The position numbers and the translations under genes were made by a program. A DNA stretch of 37,628 bases from Chara braunii (Eukaryota > Streptophyta > Charophyceae > Charales > Characeae). Shown here piece after piece: positions 18,137 to 27,131 of this stretch. The notes beneath the pieces are model-generated. The model searched no databases. It saw only the letters and a program-made list of their open reading frames with translations, and was not told the origin of the DNA. Where the stretch lies: NCBI GenBank assembly GCA_003427395.1, contig BFEA01000114.1, positions 1,415,488 to 1,453,115 of the forward strand. The letters are read 5' to 3'. Within the stretch, counting starts at the first letter, position 1. Each line of letters opens with the position of its first letter.

Positions 18137-18840
18137 CTACTTACACAACTCCTCTAACTCCCTTGGGGACATTCTATAAATGGTTCCCTTAGGAGTCTTG
18201 CTGCCAGGCTCTATCTCTATGCGACGTTGGATCGGCCGCGGCACTACTCCTGTAGGCGGCTTAACTAAGTCTGTATACTCCTCCAGCAGCTTGGCAATAG
18301 CAAGGTCTACGAGTCTCTCTTCCTTAGGCTCAGTGACCGGCCTAACATAGGCTACAAAAACCTGCTCTTCTAACTGCTCCTTCACTAGACGCGCGAACGC
18401 ATGGGCACTGAGGCAGCAATGTGCCAGAGAGTTGTCTCTTGACACATGAAACAGGCGAGCAGTCTTAACTTCACCTGTGGGACTAGAGAGCCTACACTCA
18501 TGCTCTCTCAAATGGAGTGTGGCCCCGGCTGCCTCTCCCCAATCCATTCTTAGGACCATATCAAAAGGAAGGTTATCCTCTACGAGGAGAGTCAGAGAAT
18601 GGAAAACTTTCTCCACCTTCCCATCTTTCTTTAGGCGAAAGTACACCTGGACTCCCTCAACGTAATCCTCGACTCGCATAGTGCGATTGTTTGCGAGGAT
18701 ACTGACTATAGGGTCTTCTAACTTTTGGACCTTCAATTCAACTTTAACTTCTGCAACGCTTTTCTACTGATATAGTTGCGGGTGGCCCCACTGTCTATAA
18801 GGTCCCCTACTCTACCTCTGAAAATTTCTACATCTGCTGA
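18137..18840 (-). pseudogene. Element A: aspartic protease and PR-RT linker
   Basis: The catalytic motif LIDSGATRNYIS is present near 18770-18800 but in a different phase from the rest, followed by a stop after KLKLN. The second half (DNLPFDMVLRMDWGEAAGAT, the usual 'D-ILGMDWL' region) lies in the 18137-18736 frame, which continues through the linker VFVAYVRP to RIEIEPGSKTPKGTIYRMSP and ends at TAG after LCK. The protease would process Gag-Pol. The frameshift between the active site and the flap/C-terminal half abolishes it. Confidence 0.85.
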
Positions 18841-19140
18841 CACTAGTTGTCCTTCGCATCTTTCTTCATTTTGGCCCAGGCAAGCATCCTCTCCTTCAAC
18901 TCTTCAGCCACGCCTGTGAGGGAAGTACCTAGAGAGACTCTAACACAAGCAGTCTCTGGACAGTTGTCTAGGTACTGGCCAGCAACCTCTGTCGTAGGCT
19001 CATGTGGTTTGGGAGTTCCTCTGTGGTGTGCACACTCTTCTCCACATGGCCTAGGGGTAAGGGCAGTTGCAACCCCTACCGGTGGTTGTCTTTTGCTGCT
19101 TGTGCAGCATAACGGGCTTCTCTATACTTTGGACAATATT

Positions 19141-19860
19141 TAATTATGTGGCCAGGATCACCTCAATAAATGCACTGATCCTGGTCCACACGGCGCTGCC
19201 ACACAGACTGGTCCAAGCCCAAATCTTCCCATGGCCTGCCTTGTGGCAAGCCTGGGTGCCATCCACCTCTTCTTGGAGGTGACCGATAGGAACGTGAACG
19301 ATTTGGCGGGGGACCTTGACCCCTACCTCCCTCTTGGCGGTTCCCTCTGCCGCCAACCCCCTGAGCGCCCTATCCTCAGCCACCTGAGGCCCAGCCCCCT
19401 TGGCCCTGGCCTCCTCCTCTTCCTTGCGGCCTCCCTCCAGTCGCGACAACAGCGTAGGTCCTCTCCTGACCCCCACTACTGTCCTCCTCCTCCAGGCGCC
19501 ACTCAATCTGACTGTATGGGACCTCATCCATACCACCTTCATCCAAAGTGAGGATCAGATGATCCTTGGCCCTAGCCTGACCAGAGATGGTACGGCCCTT
19601 CCACTTTTTCCCCTTATCTAAGTCCTTATGCCAAAAAGTGGAAACTGGCATGGACTGTGCCTCAAACAGCACCACCTCTCTACTCAGCGTATCATATGTC
19701 ATGGTGGGTTGTCGGCTTTTTTCGAAGAAGTGCCCACACAAGGGCTCTGGCATGGCACAATAAAATAAGTTGACCAACTGGGTCTCAGTGACCTCGTGGT
19801 CTGGGACGGCTACCAATTCGTCCATAACGCCTTTGAGTGCCCTTGCACTCCTCCACTGGC
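19141..19860 (-). pseudogene. Element A: Gag C-terminal region with broken zinc knuckle
   Basis: The frame 19376-19825 has capsid C-terminal features (VTETQLVNLFYCAMPEPLCG, YDTLSREVVLFEAQ), then a Gly/Arg-rich nucleic-acid-binding tail, then a stop. Further on in the same phase is a CCHC knuckle reading C-I-Y-stop-G-D-P-G-H-I-I-K-Y-C. The second zinc Cys is a TGA stop at 19163-19165. The knuckle would bind genomic RNA. A frameshifted reading of the same DNA (19144-19542) is spurious. Confidence 0.8.
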
Positions 19861-20461
19861 GTGAGTGGATGGTTTGCAGTTAATAATCTAAGGAATACAG
19901 GGAGAGGCGTGATCTTAGAATAAGCTACCATATTATTCTCGCACTGTACAGCACGAGCGAGTGATCTGGCGAAGCTGGCTGCTTCGTTTTTGAGGGCTTG
20001 GAAGGCAATGAGGACTTGTTCCTCAGCTACGATATGTTGTAAATAGACGTATGTGTTAACATTCGCCTCCCAGTTGTCAAAATTTTCTTCCTTCTTCCCA
20101 CACTGTAGGATTTAGGAAACTTGATCTTTAAGGGCTCTCTATGGGGGCGAATCTCCTCCTCCTTTTGGACAGCCAGCTTTGCGCCCTCAATGGCGCCTGT
20201 GCAAAATTTCTCAGTGCCCTCTATCCTCACTTCCATTACTGCACCTACGTGTCGCATAATTTCACGTCCAAAATCCCCAAAACCTAGACGAATGCAATGC
20301 AATGTTATGTCTTGGGCCCTAGCAAACTGATGTTGCTCGTCCCAGGCTCTAGCCAGGAGTTCAATGTTTCTCGTAATAATATCTAGCTTTCCCTGTATAT
20401 CTGCTTGAGCCTGCATCTGCTCTCTCTGCTCCTTTATTGCTTCCAACTCTTTTGCCATTCA
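19861..20461 (-). pseudogene. Element A: Gag middle (capsid), frameshifted
   Basis: The frame 20027-20458 follows directly after a TGA at 20459-20461 and is in phase with the upstream Gag. It has a helical N-terminal part (ELEAIKEQREQMQAQADIQG) and then EPLKIKFPKSY, a motif typical of Ty3/gypsy capsid starts. Shortly after, phase changes near 20095. The shifted frame continues KEENFDNWEANVNTYVYLQ down to about 19860, where phase returns. Loss of one base at each end of that stretch would explain it. Confidence 0.8.
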
Positions 20462-20587
20462 GCTTGCCTCATCCATCCTTCTCTTCCTCTCCCTTGTAAG
20501 ACGCAGCTTCCACTGTAGCTTTTTCTCTTGCTCTATCGTCTGGCGTCTCAAGGGATCTCCTTCTTCCTCCAACTCCCTAATAATTGC

Positions 20588-21010
20588 TTACTTCTCCTCC
20601 CTGGGGACATACAACATGGCTTCTTCTTCTTCCCCCAGTGACAAATTTGCCACCCACTCAGAGACCTTTTTCTCCATCCATGAATCCTCCTTCTTAGGGC
20701 CACTGGATTCTCCTCTCTGCCCTGCGCTTCTTCTGATCAAGGGCTCCTCCTCCTCCTCCTCTTCCTCTTCTATCTCTTCTTCTTCTACTGCTTTCATCTT
20801 CTCTTCCTCCTCCTTCTTCAATCTCTCCATCTCCTCTTCCAACTTCTTCCTCTTCGCCGCATGCTCCTCCTGTAAGGCCAACTTCTTGGCCTGCCTAATC
20901 AACTCCTTCTTAGTCTCCTTCTCTTTTCTTTCTTGAAGTACGGCGGCAGCTTGCTCTTCCTGAGCTTTTGTATAAGGGGTGGTGCTCTTGCCACTACGTA
21001 ATTCAACCAT
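20588..21010 (-). CDS. Element A: Gag N-terminal coiled-coil segment
   Basis: An open frame starting MVELRSGKSTTPY at 21010, where ACCATGG gives a strong start context (an upstream in-frame ATG at 21043 is possible). It is dominated by Lys/Glu heptad-like sequence (KKLALQEEHAAKRKKLEEEM) and a poly-Glu run, predicting a long coiled coil and acidic tail. It ends at TAA 20588-20590. The same phase continues beyond through EELEEEGDPL-type sequence to the next stop, so this is the truncated N-terminus of Gag rather than a separate gene. Confidence 0.75.
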   Translation of the reverse strand: MVELRSGKSTTPYTKAQEEQAAAVLQERKEKETKKELIRQAKKLALQEEHAAKRKKLEEEMERLKKEEEEKMKAVEEEEIEEEEEEEEEPLIRRSAGQRGESSGPKKEDSWMEKKVSEWVANLSLGEEEEAMLYVPREEK

Positions 21011-22193
21011 GGTGGAAGGCGTACAACCGAAAGTCAGTTCCACTCCTCACCACTCAGACTCTCACCCCCCGACTGACTCAACGACGGACCACAGATTCTT
21101 GGTAAGATCTTGTCAACTAGGGTCTCAAGCCTAGACCTAAACTAAGGTTGTCACTACAGGACTTATTGCTGATCAGGAGGCATTTAAGGAGATCCCCCGT
21201 AACTCCTCGGGAATTCTTTAACGTCGCAAACAGGATGACGTGATCAGCAAGCCCTCTCAAGACTTAGACAACTTGTTGTGCAGCCCACAACTCGGATTTT
21301 GGGGCTTCAGTCCCACACTGAGCAGCCCGCCGGTCTGTACCGGTCCTTGGGAGGGTTCGTGTCCTCCGGGTCAGTCAAGTCGTTAGACACGACCTTTAGC
21401 CCTACTCAGCCCGTGTGGGTTTGGTCAACAAAGCCCTATGACCACATACACATAGTTCCTATCACCTAGACAGAAGAGACTCAATGTAGAAAGAAGAGAC
21501 AAACAGACTCAACAAGTACCATGGGGTGAGTGCACATCCATAGGGCGAGGGGATAGGCTGAAGGCTTGGCGAGAATATACCAACTCCAGCTTGGTCAATT
21601 TCGTGGTCAAAAGCCCTGGTCAACGCTGGTCATCGCTGGTCAACGCTTGGTCAACTCGTCGATCAACGCCAGTCAGCTCGCTGGTCAACTCTCTGGTCAA
21701 AGTCTTGGTCAACGTTGGTCAGCCCTTCGGTCAACACCTTAGTCAACCCTTGGTTCGGCTATGGCTGCCGACCCCTTTCTTCCTCGCCAACCTTCCTTGT
21801 CCTCCTTTTCCCTCCTTCCTTCTTTCTCTTTCTTTCTCACTTCACCCCGGCTATGCCTTCCTTCACTTTCGTTGTCCCTCCTTCCTTCTCCCTAGCTATG
21901 TCTTCTTCTCATTCGTCTTCCTCCCTTCTCCTTCACTTCACCTTCCTCTTTCTTAGTAACCCTGTGTTCGAGCTCCGCGGCTATGGCCGCTTTCTCCCTT
22001 GGTCCGGACAACAATCTTGTATCGCTCCTCTCTCTCTCCTCTTCTTCGTCGTTGTCTTCTGTGCAGGTACACGGCACCTCACTCCGCAATGCAACTATGG
22101 CAGACTTCCCTCCTTCGGTGCACCTCGGCTATGGCGCCTATCCGGTGTGCGTCTCCTTCCCCGCTGGCAACGACGACGCGCGTGGGGTAACGG
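21011..22193 (-). other. Element A untranslated leader with GGTCAA cluster
   Basis: The leader between PBS and gag contains no supported gene. At 21590-21755 nine exact GGTCAA words (TTGACC on the element's sense strand) plus several one-base variants recur every ~10-25 bases. Further toward the PBS, GGCTATGGC-like words recur near 21757, 21979 and 22127. The large plus-strand frame at 21715-22599 runs from leader into LTR and is an artefact. Confidence 0.7.
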
Positions 22194-22211
22194 GAACCAG
22201 CTCCGATACCA
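22194..22211 (-). other. Primer binding site of element A (initiator tRNA-Met)
   Basis: On the minus strand TGGTATCGGAGCTGG follows one base after the end of the 5' LTR. The canonical initiator-tRNA-Met PBS is TGGTATCAGAGC, so there is one mismatch in the first twelve bases. Confidence 0.85.
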
Positions 22212-22212
22212 A

Positions 22213-23200
22213 TGCAATCAGACTCGCTTTCTTTTCCACTTCGCATACATACAAACAGATGGCGATTCACACTGGCGCAGTCCGCCCACTCAAAGCTCAG
22301 AGATATGGAAATCGAGAACACAGTTCAGATGCGAATTCACTTCAAGAAAAGCTATGGCACTTCAGCACCTGCACACACCACTCACGTCACTGTGTCCAAC
22401 ACCACCATATGCACATACGCAACTCTGGATCACCATGAATACTCCACACGCTTCTCTCTCTTACACACACACACTAAGCCTATCTTCCTCCTACAGCGGC
22501 TATGGCTGCTCTACTACTACTAGCTATGGCTATATTGTCTCTCTTCAGCCCACTTCGACTTCGAGCGACCTGCAGACCACCTCGCACAAGACGCTGTAGC
22601 AGCGCTTCCNCATGGCTTACGCAGCGAATGAATGAATTTATGGGTGATGCTCTTGATTTATACTTCTGTTTGCTGCTGGTCTGCCCCTTTCCACCAGGCC
22701 CTGGGTGTGCACAGTCCCATACGGTACTTGCTTGACTGGACTGTGACTGACCGGAACCGGTACCGCTGCCTGCACGGGGTTGCACTGCCGACTCGACGCA
22801 GTCGCACTGCCGACTCAACGCAGCCCACTTGCCTCTGGCTAAACATGAGACCCTTTCGAAAGGCCACTTCCGGACTTTCCGGAAGTCTGTGGACTGGGCC
22901 TCTCGAATACTGTAGCAGATACGACCTTGACCTTTCAGGACTGTAGCAGCTACGACCTTGACCCCTCGTAACACCTACAGCTACGACCTCTACAAAGTTG
23001 TGTTCCCTACTCGACAGACCTACAGATTGAACCCCTACATCTACATAGACCTACGACAGGCATACACCCAACTACCGAAACACAGGTCACGGGTTCAAAC
23101 ACTCGGGGGTCAACTCGATACTGTACATGGGTAAGGTGAGGTCTGGGGATCGAACTCTAGGGCCCGCATCTGTGACTGCAAAAAGGTGAAAAACGTTTCA
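22213..23200 (-). repeat. 5' LTR of element A
   Basis: About 988 bp, TGAAACG...TTGCA on the minus strand, with proper TG/CA ends. It contains an ambiguous base at 22610. It should hold the element promoter directing transcription leftward. Confidence 0.93.
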
Positions 23201-23964
23201 CATGCAGTTTCTTTGTCTTTTTGTTATTTAATACTAGGTAATAGTATGATAAGTTCAGTACAGTTTGGAGTTCATTTTACTTTCTTTTCTTCTTATCTAA
23301 GTTCATTAGCCCTTCAGAAACAAAGGTTGTTGATTCAGTCTATCAACTGCATGCCAACAACTAGGTCTTTCATGATGACGCAGCTTGCAAATTCACGAAT
23401 GACAAGTAGGTGAGAGGCTAGGGCAATTGAAACGAAGCCAAGAGGCAGCCAACCAAGATTTTCGAATACAATCAGTCTCGGCAATGGTCTTTTTATGGAA
23501 GACTAGAGAAAATTGTGGTGTGATCGGTCCAAAGTCAAGCTATATCTGTGGACACCCCAAAAACAGGGACCGGATGAGAGGCGCCGTCAAATGATGGAGG
23601 ATTTCTATTAGGTAGAATTGAATTCTGGCGCATCCCAATAGAAATCCAAGCCGCTTTCATCCATGATTTTGGGCATATCTACGATACAGTTGACTTAATT
23701 GATCCCCTCCATGCATATATGGCTCAGCATGATGATTATCTGATGTTGGCGCTTAAACACCCCGCCCAATCTTCCTTTCAACATTGATGATGTCATACCA
23801 TACAGAATATGGGGGAGGTAGTTTCATATTCACAAAGCTCATAAGCTGCGTCCCTTGGGGGAGGTAGTTTCATATTCACAAAGCTCATAAGTTGCGTCCG
23901 GTAGTTTCATATTCACAAAGCTCATAAGCTGCGTCCCTGGTGCTTTTGTTGCAAGGCATATAAC
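23201..23964. other. Spacer between the two retrotransposons, possible coding remnants
   Basis: Three overlapping plus-strand readings show long stretches without stops over 23,440-23,790. One reads IPIEIQAAFIHDFGHIYDTV and LHAYMAQHDDYLMLALKHP up to a TGA near 23785. Another upstream reads KVKLYLWTPQKQGPDERRRQ. Codon-like composition suggests a decayed coding sequence with frameshifts, but I do not recognise a family. The short frame at 23186-23413 is not convincing. Confidence 0.35.
23811..23938. repeat. Three tandem ~41-46 bp direct repeats
   Basis: The unit GGTAGTTTCATATTCACAAA-GCTCATAAGYTGCGTCC occurs three times in succession. The first two copies begin GGGGGA; the third lacks it. The array ends 26 bp before element B. 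Confidence 0.92.
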
Positions 23965-25229
23965 TGCAACGACTTGCTGGTTTCTGGTCGCATGTAGCCT
24001 CTCTTGTCGACGCTGTACTATAGGTAGTATATATTCGTAATTTTGTTTGGCTGAGGGCTAACCGAGAGACCTACCTCTAGGAAAAATTCTTCAGGGACAT
24101 ATCTGTAAATTTGAGAAAATATAGGCCCGTACTAACTGAAATTGCCTACAGCTACCCTAACTGCGAATAGCAGACCCGGACTACCCCAAGGACAGATAGG
24201 CCCTGTGGGCCTAAGCTGATAGACGGTTCTATAGCCTATAGCCGGGTTGGGAGAGGCCCTAGAGGTCAAAACTGAAACGGTACCGGTCGGTCCAGTCAGT
24301 CCGGTCTAGGTCACGTCTAGGCTAGTGTAGGTTATAGATAGAATGAGGACATCGGTCCAGGGCTTTTGGCAGTTGGTACTGTGTACATCGCGACTGTGCA
24401 ACGCATGAACTGGAGTGGTAACAGCTTCAACGTTGATGAGACAGACACAGTCGGACCTGCGGAGCGCTGGCCATAGCTGGGCCCTGTGCTGTACTCTGAC
24501 AGCACGCGGGGCTGTTCATAGGTTCGGGCTATCTGAAGTCTGTTGGAGGCGAGAGAAATGGTGCCCTGCTGGACCCTCTTCCGGATTAGGGTTTCAGGGT
24601 GTGGTACGCTGCAGCCATAGCTGCAGCTTCTTCCTCGAAGTTCATATTGTCAGGAGAGGTGGCACTGCTGCAGATTTCCACCCGGGAAGTCAATCGGCAC
24701 TTCATCATAATCAGGCACTGTGGCGCTAGTCTTCTTCTTCATCCTCTGAGAGGCGCTTGGCCTCATAGGCCTGTTTCATGGTGGCGCTGCCTTCTAGAGG
24801 TTGTATTTGGGTGGCGCTTGATGTTTCCGGGGCTCAGGGGTAGTGATAGCGGTTACTCAGGGTTGGGGAGTGAGGCGCTGCTCAATTCTGACCAGCACAC
24901 CATAGTTTGGGGGTTATTCTGACAATTCGAGAATCTGAGTTTGATAAACAGTGTTGATACTGGGTGTGAACTGTCTTTGCTTCATTGTTTCTTGGATGTG
25001 ATCTACTCAGTTTTCCTTTGTGACTGGTTGTAAGGATTCTGTGGAGTGAAGTGCACTTTCAGTGTTCTCTGTCATATCGCATGGTCAAGTCCTCCGTTGT
25101 GTTTATCTCTCCCTCTGCGGTGTGATACTCCCATCCTCTCGCCTTCCTTTCTGTGTATGTATGGGCATGCCTGGACGTCTATGTGTGTGGGTGTTGGTCT
25201 TTTGACAACAAGCAACCAGGTTCATAACA
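23965..25229 (+). repeat. 5' LTR of element B
   Basis: 1,265 bp, TG...CA, near-identical to 32020-33283 with frequent point differences (six in the first ~70 bases by eye). TATATATT at about 24026-24037 is a possible TATA element in this copy; the other LTR reads TATAGATT. Short frames such as 24599-24922 occur in both LTRs and are not genes. Confidence 0.95.
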
Positions 25230-25230
25230 G

Positions 25231-25242
25231 TTGATATCAGAG
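25231..25242 (+). other. Primer binding site of element B (initiator tRNA-Met)
   Basis: TTGATATCAGAGC begins two bases after the LTR terminal CA. TGATATCAGAGC differs by one base from the canonical TGGTATCAGAGC. Confidence 0.85.
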
Positions 25243-26801
25243 CAATTGGATCCAGACAGTGAAGTGAATGATGAGTTGCAGCAACTACCACTATCTGGCG
25301 AGACACTGGAGTTGAGTCTCATGGCGATTTGTCATCTTCAAGGTTGGCAACAGTGAGGGTTGTGGTGGTGAGTGTGTGGCGAGAAGGATTGGACAGAGGG
25401 TGGCACACTCCTGCTTAGGGTTGTGCAGGAGTGAGTGGCGATTGGTGCTCAGAGGCCTGGGAGGCTCTGAGGAGGCCATTTTTAGCCTGGCGACTCAAAT
25501 GGATACTGGCGATTAGCAAGGAAGTGATCCCAGGGAGATACGATTTTGGAATTGGGTCAAGATCCCCAATTTCCAAGCAGCGCAGTACAGGGAGATACGA
25601 TTTTGGAATTGGGTCAAGATCCCCAATTTCCAAGCAGCGCAGTACAGGGTAAAGTGGCGCTGCACTGAGTTGATCAGTTATCAGCATCTGGGAGTCCAGA
25701 TTCGGTGAATCTTTCAGTTGTGGGTGAAGCGCCTCAGGGAGATCTACTGGATCACCAAGTTTTAGGAAGTTTGGTACGTGGGAACATTGGGAAATATTCA
25801 GGAGATGAAAATGGCGAGATGGGGTTGACCAGACAACCATAGCCCGGGTTGCAATAATCTTCTTCAGAGATATTCCTGAAGTAAGTGTGTTCCTTACTCT
25901 ACTCCGTATGGCGATTTTGGGGCTATTTTTATAATAGCGAAATATGGTCAGTCAGTCAGTAGACAACTGAAAATCGAAATTCAGACTGTGGGACAGCCAT
26001 ATCTGATTTCTCCCACCTATCATCTTTGACTTCTACTAACCCTGTTTGACCTCTTCTCTGACTCAAATTTCATCTGGGACCGTTTTACAGTCTTGTGATT
26101 CATCCTGTACTGTGAATTGAGTTGTTTAGGGTCCAACTGTCAGTGATAATGCAAATTTGAATTCTACGCTGCCATAGCTGAAGCTTGGCTAGACTAGGGT
26201 CAGTCATAACTTCAATGTTGTCCGTCAGAATTCAATTATGTCAGTCCCTGGTAAATCGCACTTCAGTGTACAGCCTGTGTCGGAAATCGCACTATCAGAT
26301 TTGATGTTTTGAGTCCGTTACAGTGTTTATTGTAATTCGCCATACCCAGGGTATGGCATACAGGGTCATACAGTGGTGAAGTCTGTAGGGTAGGCCTAAA
26401 AATAGGATATCCTGTAAATCGCTGCACCTTGGTCATCAGTGGAAACGCGTTTGTCACTAATTAGTCACTTTGTCTAACTTCTAATCAATACTAATCAGTC
26501 TGAGACTGCATCCTAAAAATTATTGACACACGATTTGCAATTATTGCATGCAATTGTTGTGTCAGGGTAGAGATTGGAAAATCGTGAAATTGATTTTTGT
26601 TGAGTTTACTCAACTGACCCTAACCCTCAAGCGGTCTGCAGAGACAGAGCACTCGCTTGCTCAGTTTAACCCACTTTCTCTCTCCAGTCAGGTGACAACA
26701 ATTGAGTGAGTACTGAAGAGAAAACTCAATTTCAGTTACTTCCAGTTTTGTCTTTTAATTAATTGTTATTTGTAATTATCTAAATTGTGGGGTAATTTAA
26801 A
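25243..26801 (+). other. Element B untranslated leader
   Basis: A ~1.56-kb leader without a supported gene. It carries the 57-bp tandem duplication at 25531-25649 and CCATAGC-type words (25838, 26169) that also recur in both LTRs. No stable frame of gene-like composition seen. Confidence 0.65.
25531..25649 (+). repeat. 57-bp tandem duplication in element B leader
   Basis: Two copies of a 57-base unit (starting CAGGGAGATACGATTTTGG, ending GCAGCGCAGTA) at 25531-25587 and 25588-25644, followed by CAGGG. The copies are identical by eye. The period is a multiple of three, so any frame would be preserved. Confidence 0.95.
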
Positions 26802-27131
26802 TTGTCTGGTGCAGAGAAGGGAGAACTTTCTGAGGAGAAACCTCAACTTCCTTTCTCCCCTTTAGAGGCTGAACTGCTGGCTGAGGAGGAGAAACTTCAG
26901 AAACAGGCATAGGCAGTTGAGGCTATGAAGGCAGAGATGAAGCGCGGGGCGGAGGCCGATCAGAAAGAAGCTAGAAGAAAACTCCTCATCGCAGGCGTTG
27001 GAAATATCAGAGTGAGCGGAAGTGTCAGTCGGTACAATAAGGACATGGTTGAGTTTCGTCCTGTTAAAGGATGACATCAACCGGACTTATTTTACTAACT
27101 GGGACGCAAGGATCACCAGCCTAGAAGTCAG
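26802..27131 (+). pseudogene. Element B: Gag N-terminus (coiled coil), broken
   Basis: An open reading in one phase gives SGAEKGELSEEKPQLPF, LEAELLAEEEKLQKQA, a TAG at 26910-26912, then EAMKAEMKRGAEADQKEARR and YNKDMVEFRPVK before a TGA at 27072-27074. The next ~60 bases read sensibly only in another phase (DDINRTYFTNWDARITSLE). The usual start ATG is not seen; TTG stands where it would be expected (26802). Confidence 0.65.

Larger units (their letters stand above)
14429..23200 (-). mobile_element. Ty3/gypsy LTR retrotransposon A (degenerate)
   Basis: A full-length element on the minus strand: 5' LTR 22213-23200, PBS 22194-22211, leader, Gag, protease, RT, RNase H, integrase, chromo-like tail, polypurine tract, 3' LTR 14429-15434. 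The domain order PR-RT-RH-IN identifies Ty3/gypsy, and the C-terminal chromo-like segment suggests the chromovirus branch. Most of Gag-Pol stays in one reading phase, broken by stops, so the ancestor probably made one polyprotein. Frameshifts separate the protease active site, part of capsid, the integrase middle and the tail. No matching target-site duplication is visible (TCACG versus CATGC), suggesting decay or recombination. Confidence 0.95.

Noticed and set aside
20616-20936. Ser-rich plus-strand frame
   Set aside because: Antisense shadow of the Glu/Lys-rich Gag coiled coil.
21715-22599. 294-codon plus-strand open frame as a gene
   Set aside because: It runs antisense through the leader, PBS and LTR of element A and is partly repeated in the other LTR at 14408-14815.
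14424-23205. Target-site duplication for element A
   Set aside because: The flanking pentamers TCACG and CATGC do not match, so none is claimed.
23811-23938. CRISPR-like array
   Set aside because: The units are directly adjacent with no spacers, and the context is eukaryotic.
24599-24922. 107-codon frame repeated at 32654-32977 as a conserved gene
   Set aside because: Both copies lie in the two LTRs of element B, so conservation reflects LTR identity.
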